A stretch of 64,000 bases of DNA from Planctomycetota bacterium (lineage in GTDB: Bacteria > Planctomycetota > UBA1135 > GCA-002686595), in NCBI GenBank assembly GCA_016779205.1, contig JADHOC010000005.1, forward strand, positions 145,839 to 209,838, given 5' to 3'. This document shows positions 60,933-64,000 of the stretch, one piece after another. Position 1 is the first letter of the stretch. Each line of letters begins with the position of its first letter. The notes under the pieces were generated by a model. It searched no databases, was not told where the DNA came from, and was given only the letters and a program-made list of their open reading frames with translations. A program made the translations under genes and the position numbers.

Positions 60933-62570
60933 TCAGTAGACGGTGACCTCGGCCCACTTGGACCGGGCCACGCCGCCCGCCGCGGCGGCGTCGCGGACGT
61001 TCCACTGCATCCAGAACTGGGTCCCGACCAGGGCAGGGTCCGCCGGGATGGCCGCGTTCCAGGTGCCGAAGCCCTGGCCGCCGCCCACGCCGGAGAGCTG
61101 GGTACGGAAGGCGACGCGGCTCGGGGAGCGGTTGATGACGCCTCCGATGGAGCCGCCGCCGCCAGCCCCGGGGGCCTGGTCACGCATCGCGAGGATCGCG
61201 GGGGCCCCGCCGAGGGCCTCGGTCACGGCCACGCGGAACTGCCCGTTGCCCACCTTGGGGGGCGAGAAGGCGAGCATCTGGGGCTCACTGCCGCCCGTCC
61301 CCGCACGGCCGTTGCCCACGAGGGTCGCCGCGGGGCCCATCTCGCTCCGCAGCAGCGGGCGGTCGAAGGGGGGAAGCTCCGCCGCCACGCGGGGGTCGGT
61401 CAGCCCGCCGCGGATGAACGCCTCGATGGTCGAGGCGGTCCCCGGCGAGAAGAACACGTTGTTGACCAGCGGGTCCTTGTTGTCGAGGAACGGGCCCGCG
61501 CCCTGGTTGTAGATGAACACCGCCAGGAACAGGTTGGCCCAGGCGGGGTCACCGTTGTGGAAGTAGCGCGTGCGCAGGTCGGCGTTCCGCAGGGTGGGCA
61601 CCTTGAACTTGCCGCGGTCCGAGAAGTTGCCCGTGACGCCCTGGCGCCCGTTGTCCTCGGCGATGTCGCGGATGCCGATGTTGCGGTACGTGCCGTCCGA
61701 GAAGAGCGGCGGCGTGTGGCACTGGGAGCAGCGCAGGCCCCCCGACATGAACAGGCTGAGTCCCTGGAGCTCCGTGGAGTTGAGCGCGCCGGACACTCCG
61801 TTCTGGTAGAGGTCCCAGGGGGTCTGGTCGGGGTGCAGCGTCCGCTGGTAGGTGGCGAGGGCGAAGCCGATCCGCTCGGCGGTGATCGCCGGGTCGCCGA
61901 AGGCGTTCTCGAAGAGGTCGGGGTAGGACGGGTCGACGGCCAGCGCCGCGGCGAGGTCGGGGTTCAGGTTGGCGGCCAGCGCCAGGGGCTGGACCTGCTC
62001 GAGCTTGGACCTCACGTCGGCCCAGGTGCGCCCCTCGTCGGCCATCTCCACGAAGGAGAGGATCGGGCCCACCGCCTGGGACTCGAGCGCGCCACCGCTC
62101 GGGATGCTGACCTGACCGGTCTCGGGGTTGATGAAGGTCGAGGTGGCGCGGCCGTCCCAGAAGAGCTCGTCGAAGAACGCGGCGCCGATGGGCGACGGCG
62201 ACCGTCGGCCGGTGACCTGGGGGGAGAACCCGAAGGTGGCGTCGGGCGTCAGGTTGCCGCTCGAGTCCGCGAGCCGCACGCCCGCCGAGGCGAAGCGGTC
62301 GTCGGAGTCTCCGTAGACCCCGTTGAGTCCGGGATGCCGGCTCCCCATGTCCAAGCGAGGATCGGAGCCGCCGGCGCTCGGGATGTGGCAGGTGCCACAG
62401 GCCACCGTGTTGTCCGAGGACAGCTGCTCGTCCCAGAAGAGCGCCTTGCCGAGGATTCGCTTCTCCTCGGTGATCGGGTTCTCCGGCGGGAAGGGCGGCG
62501 CTGGCAGGGACTGGGCGGCGGCGAATGCCGGGGCGGCGAGCGTGAGGAAGGTCGCGGTGGGGAAGCGCAT
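60933..62570 (-). CDS. Di-heme cytochrome c peroxidase (MauG/CcpA family) with extra C-terminal domain
   Basis: 545 residues; signal peptide about 1-20. Two c-type heme motifs: CGTCH (about 58-62) and CSQCH (about 281). GKALFWDEQLSSDNTVACGTCH and FKVPTLRNADLRTRYFHNG are characteristic of the family, which reduces hydrogen peroxide or carries out MauG-like oxidation in the periplasm. After about residue 415 it continues for 130 residues as a beta-rich domain ending LVGTQFWMQWNVRD and AEVTVY, which ordinary peroxidases (about 330 residues) lack. Such tails occur in secreted planctomycete proteins as far as I recall. It has its own leaderless promoter. Confidence 0.92.
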   Translation of the reverse strand: MRFPTATFLTLAAPAFAAAQSLPAPPFPPENPITEEKRILGKALFWDEQLSSDNTVACGTCHIPSAGGSDPRLDMGSRHPGLNGVYGDSDDRFASAGVRLADSSGNLTPDATFGFSPQVTGRRSPSPIGAAFFDELFWDGRATSTFINPETGQVSIPSGGALESQAVGPILSFVEMADEGRTWADVRSKLEQVQPLALAANLNPDLAAALAVDPSYPDLFENAFGDPAITAERIGFALATYQRTLHPDQTPWDLYQNGVSGALNSTELQGLSLFMSGGLRCSQCHTPPLFSDGTYRNIGIRDIAEDNGRQGVTGNFSDRGKFKVPTLRNADLRTRYFHNGDPAWANLFLAVFIYNQGAGPFLDNKDPLVNNVFFSPGTASTIEAFIRGGLTDPRVAAELPPFDRPLLRSEMGPAATLVGNGRAGTGGSEPQMLAFSPPKVGNGQFRVAVTEALGGAPAILAMRDQAPGAGGGGSIGGVINRSPSRVAFRTQLSGVGGGQGFGTWNAAIPADPALVGTQFWMQWNVRDAAAAGGVARSKWAEVTVY

Positions 62571-62577
62571 GGGTGAA

Positions 62578-62583
62578 AGCTTA
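62578..62583 (-). promoter_or_regulatory. Leaderless -10 element for the di-heme peroxidase gene
   Basis: TAAGCT on the minus strand, exactly 7 nt before the ATG at 62570; TTCACCC between them is not a ribosome binding site. Confidence 0.45.
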
Positions 62584-62684
62584 TCCGGTCCCGCTCCCCG
62601 CCCGTACGCCCCAGGATTGGGGCTTCCCCGCAGCCGATGCTCCAGAACGAGACCCCGCCGCGACCGACTGTCACGAAGTCGAAT

Positions 62685-63143
62685 TCAGCGGCGGCGGCGC
62701 CGTCGGCGGCGTCCTGAGCCCTTGCCCCCTTGCTTCCCACGGGGCTGCCCGAGGTCCACCCGGAGTGAGACCAGGGCCAGCTCCACGGCCTCGTCCTCCG
62801 CCCCACGCCGCTCCACGGGGCGCACGAGCGTCCCGAAGAGCAGGACGGGGCCGCTGCGCAGGAACCACTCGCGGCAGCTCAGCTCGCCGGCGTCGTAGTC
62901 CACCTCGAAGCCGACGAAGTCCCCCAGGCGCACATCGCGAACCGGCGCGCCGGCCTCCAGGTGATCGCTCGCGACCTCGTCGAGGTCGTCGTCGTTGACG
63001 TCCCCCTCTTTCTTCCTGTGCCCCTGCATCTGGAGGCACCCGCCCCCCTCGGAGGTGAACATCACCGCCCCGTCCTCGCTGGCCATCTCCCAGCGCTCCG
63101 GGCCAGTCATCCTCCAGCCGTCCCCTTCGAATCCTTGAGCCAT
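62685..63143 (-). CDS. Small protein with polyarginine tail, unknown function
   Basis: 152 residues, no signal peptide or membrane helix. The main part (about 15-125) is beta-rich and acidic (DGAVMFTSEGGGCLQMQ, LGDFVGFEVDYDAGEL, REWFLRSGPVLLFGTLVRP). The C-terminus switches to Lys/Gly and then eight consecutive Arg. An Arg tail usually binds nucleic acid or an acidic protein; this is inference. TACCCT lies 6 nt before its start. It follows the sialate O-acetylesterase-like gene by 41 nt on the same strand. Confidence 0.7.
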   Translation of the reverse strand: MAQGFEGDGWRMTGPERWEMASEDGAVMFTSEGGGCLQMQGHRKKEGDVNDDDLDEVASDHLEAGAPVRDVRLGDFVGFEVDYDAGELSCREWFLRSGPVLLFGTLVRPVERRGAEDEAVELALVSLRVDLGQPRGKQGGKGSGRRRRRRRR

Positions 63144-63149
63144 GGCCGA

Positions 63150-63155
63150 AGGGTA
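63150..63155 (-). promoter_or_regulatory. Possible leaderless -10 element for the polyarginine-tail protein gene
   Basis: TACCCT on the minus strand, 6 nt before the ATG at 63143, close to the 7-nt spacing seen four times elsewhere. Confidence 0.3.
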
Positions 63156-63184
63156 CCCCGATCTCGCCTGGCGCGCCGCGCCGC

Positions 63185-64000
63185 TCAGCGGCGGCGGCGC
63201 TTCGGGAGGAGCTCGACCATGGCCTCGCCCAGGGCGTCCCCCACCAGGAGGTAGCTCTCCGAATTCCCGTACCAGTGGTGGCCGTGGGTGGTGTTCGGGG
63301 AGTCCTCGGCCTCACGCAGGAAGTCCCGCGTCTCGACGTAAGCGGTGGGACCGCGCCGCCCCGCGGCCTTGGCGCCGGCCTCCTGCCCCTCGTGCAGGGC
63401 AGGGTTGTTCATGTTCCCGGTCTGCCCCACCACGACCGGGAGCTTCTTCGAATCAAGCCGCTCGCGGACGTCGTCGATCAGGTGCTCGAGGTTCTCGGCG
63501 TAGGCCCGGGTCGCCTCCCCATCACACCCGTCATTCCACCCCTGGAACCAGACGAAGCCCTCGAGCTCGGGCTCGAGGTCCTTCCACTGCGGGAAGGCCG
63601 ACCCCACGTCGGCGAGGGCCGCGTCGAGCTCCTCGAACATCCGCTCGTAGTAGGGCCCGACCTCGCCGCCCGCCGACGGCGGGCGGAAGTCAACGTGCAG
63701 GCTCTTCCCGCCCCAGCACGCCTTGACGAGCAGCACCGGGCCGTCGAAGCGATCGCCGAGCACCTTCCCGAGGGCGAGCTCTGGCCCGAAGTGATGGCGC
63801 CCCCCATAGACCGCGTAGCCGATGGACAGCGGCCCCTTCTTCTCCTCGTGGACCGAGCGGTACCACACGCCAACGTCCTCGCGCTCGGCCCAGGTGCCGC
63901 CGTCGTCACGGACCCAGCCCCAGCGCTCCTTGAGCTCGGGGGTCTCAAGGAGCTTGGCGAGGGTCCCGCGGCCGCCGTTGTAGTGCTCCTCGTGATCGAG
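63185..64000 (-). CDS. Sialate O-acetylesterase/SGNH-type carbohydrate esterase, N-terminus missing
   Basis: 271 residues visible; the frame is open to the window edge, so the start is outside. SASA-family esterases remove acetyl groups from sugars and belong to the SGNH hydrolases. Conserved blocks here: VLLVKACWGGKSLHVDFRPP, EGFVWFQGWNDGCD (the Asn block) and NTTHGHHWYGNSESYLLVG, with the catalytic His near the C-terminus. The nucleophile Ser block (usually GQSN) should be beyond position 64000. Planctomycetes often carry many such proteins next to sulfatases. A short Arg tail (KRRRR) ends it, as in its downstream neighbour. Confidence 0.82.
   Translation of the reverse strand, partial: LDHEEHYNGGRGTLAKLLETPELKERWGWVRDDGGTWAEREDVGVWYRSVHEEKKGPLSIGYAVYGGRHHFGPELALGKVLGDRFDGPVLLVKACWGGKSLHVDFRPPSAGGEVGPYYERMFEELDAALADVGSAFPQWKDLEPELEGFVWFQGWNDGCDGEATRAYAENLEHLIDDVRERLDSKKLPVVVGQTGNMNNPALHEGQEAGAKAAGRRGPTAYVETRDFLREAEDSPNTTHGHHWYGNSESYLLVGDALGEAMVELLPKRRRR

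Noticed and set aside
1..64000. Prophage, insertion sequence or integron
   Set aside because: No transposase, integrase, phage structural gene or flanking direct repeat is visible; base composition looks even throughout.

Overview
This is a visibly GC-rich (roughly 70%) stretch of a Gram-negative bacterial chromosome. It is densely coding, with no rRNA, tRNA, CRISPR array or mobile element that I can see. Several traits point to Planctomycetota, with moderate confidence and no finer rank. These are a run of three EutN/CcmL microcompartment vertex proteins followed by a class II aldolase, as in planctomycete/verrucomicrobial microcompartments; repeated LamG/concanavalin-like domains; a sialate O-acetylesterase-type hydrolase; a di-heme peroxidase with an extra C-terminal domain; FHA and Hanks-kinase proteins; and giant pseudopilin-like proteins. 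An mreBCD cluster is present.

Layout, left to right. 1-6.5 kb (minus): mreB-mreC-mreD (mreD cut by the window edge), two small membrane/coiled-coil proteins and lnt. 6.7-15.2 kb (plus): a membrane-fusion protein and two tandem RND pumps. 15.3-17.2 kb (plus): ribH-nusB-ftsY. 17.2-23.3 kb: a small minus-strand membrane protein, an O-antigen polymerase/ligase-like protein with TPR tail, and an OmpR-type response regulator with its histidine kinase. 23.4-29.2 kb (minus): a PpiD-like protein, scpB, a parvulin-like lipoprotein and an exported repeat protein ending in a CxxC cluster.

29.3-45.4 kb (minus) is the most unusual part: one tightly coupled nine-gene operon. In transcription order it reads FHA protein, fused PilM-PilN, PilO-like, TPR protein with a LamG-like tail, GspG major pseudopilin, GspH-like pseudopilin fused to LamG, a 1747-residue GspK-like protein with an embedded LamG domain, GspJ, GspI. 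It supplies the pseudopilus and inner-membrane assembly platform of a type II secretion/type IV pilus-like machine. Secretin, motor ATPase and GspF must be elsewhere. Directly upstream (45.5-49.7 kb, same strand) lie a RadC-family protein, a membrane-anchored HEXXH peptidase, a double cysteine-cluster protein and a soluble Ser/Thr kinase, an obvious candidate phospho-partner for the FHA protein.

49.8-64 kb: a single-ring Clp/Hsp100-type ATPase with an unfamiliar N-terminus, a small lipoprotein, release factor 3, a PhoU-like/Na-phosphate cotransporter pair, a secreted phosphoesterase with LamG tail, a parvulin-like chaperone, the three BMC vertex proteins with the aldolase, a di-heme peroxidase, a small Arg-tailed protein and a partial sialate O-acetylesterase-like enzyme.

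A recurring promoter signature appears at monocistronic or first genes: a TANNNT hexamer exactly 7 nt before the start codon with no Shine-Dalgarno sequence. This suggests that leaderless transcripts are common in this organism.
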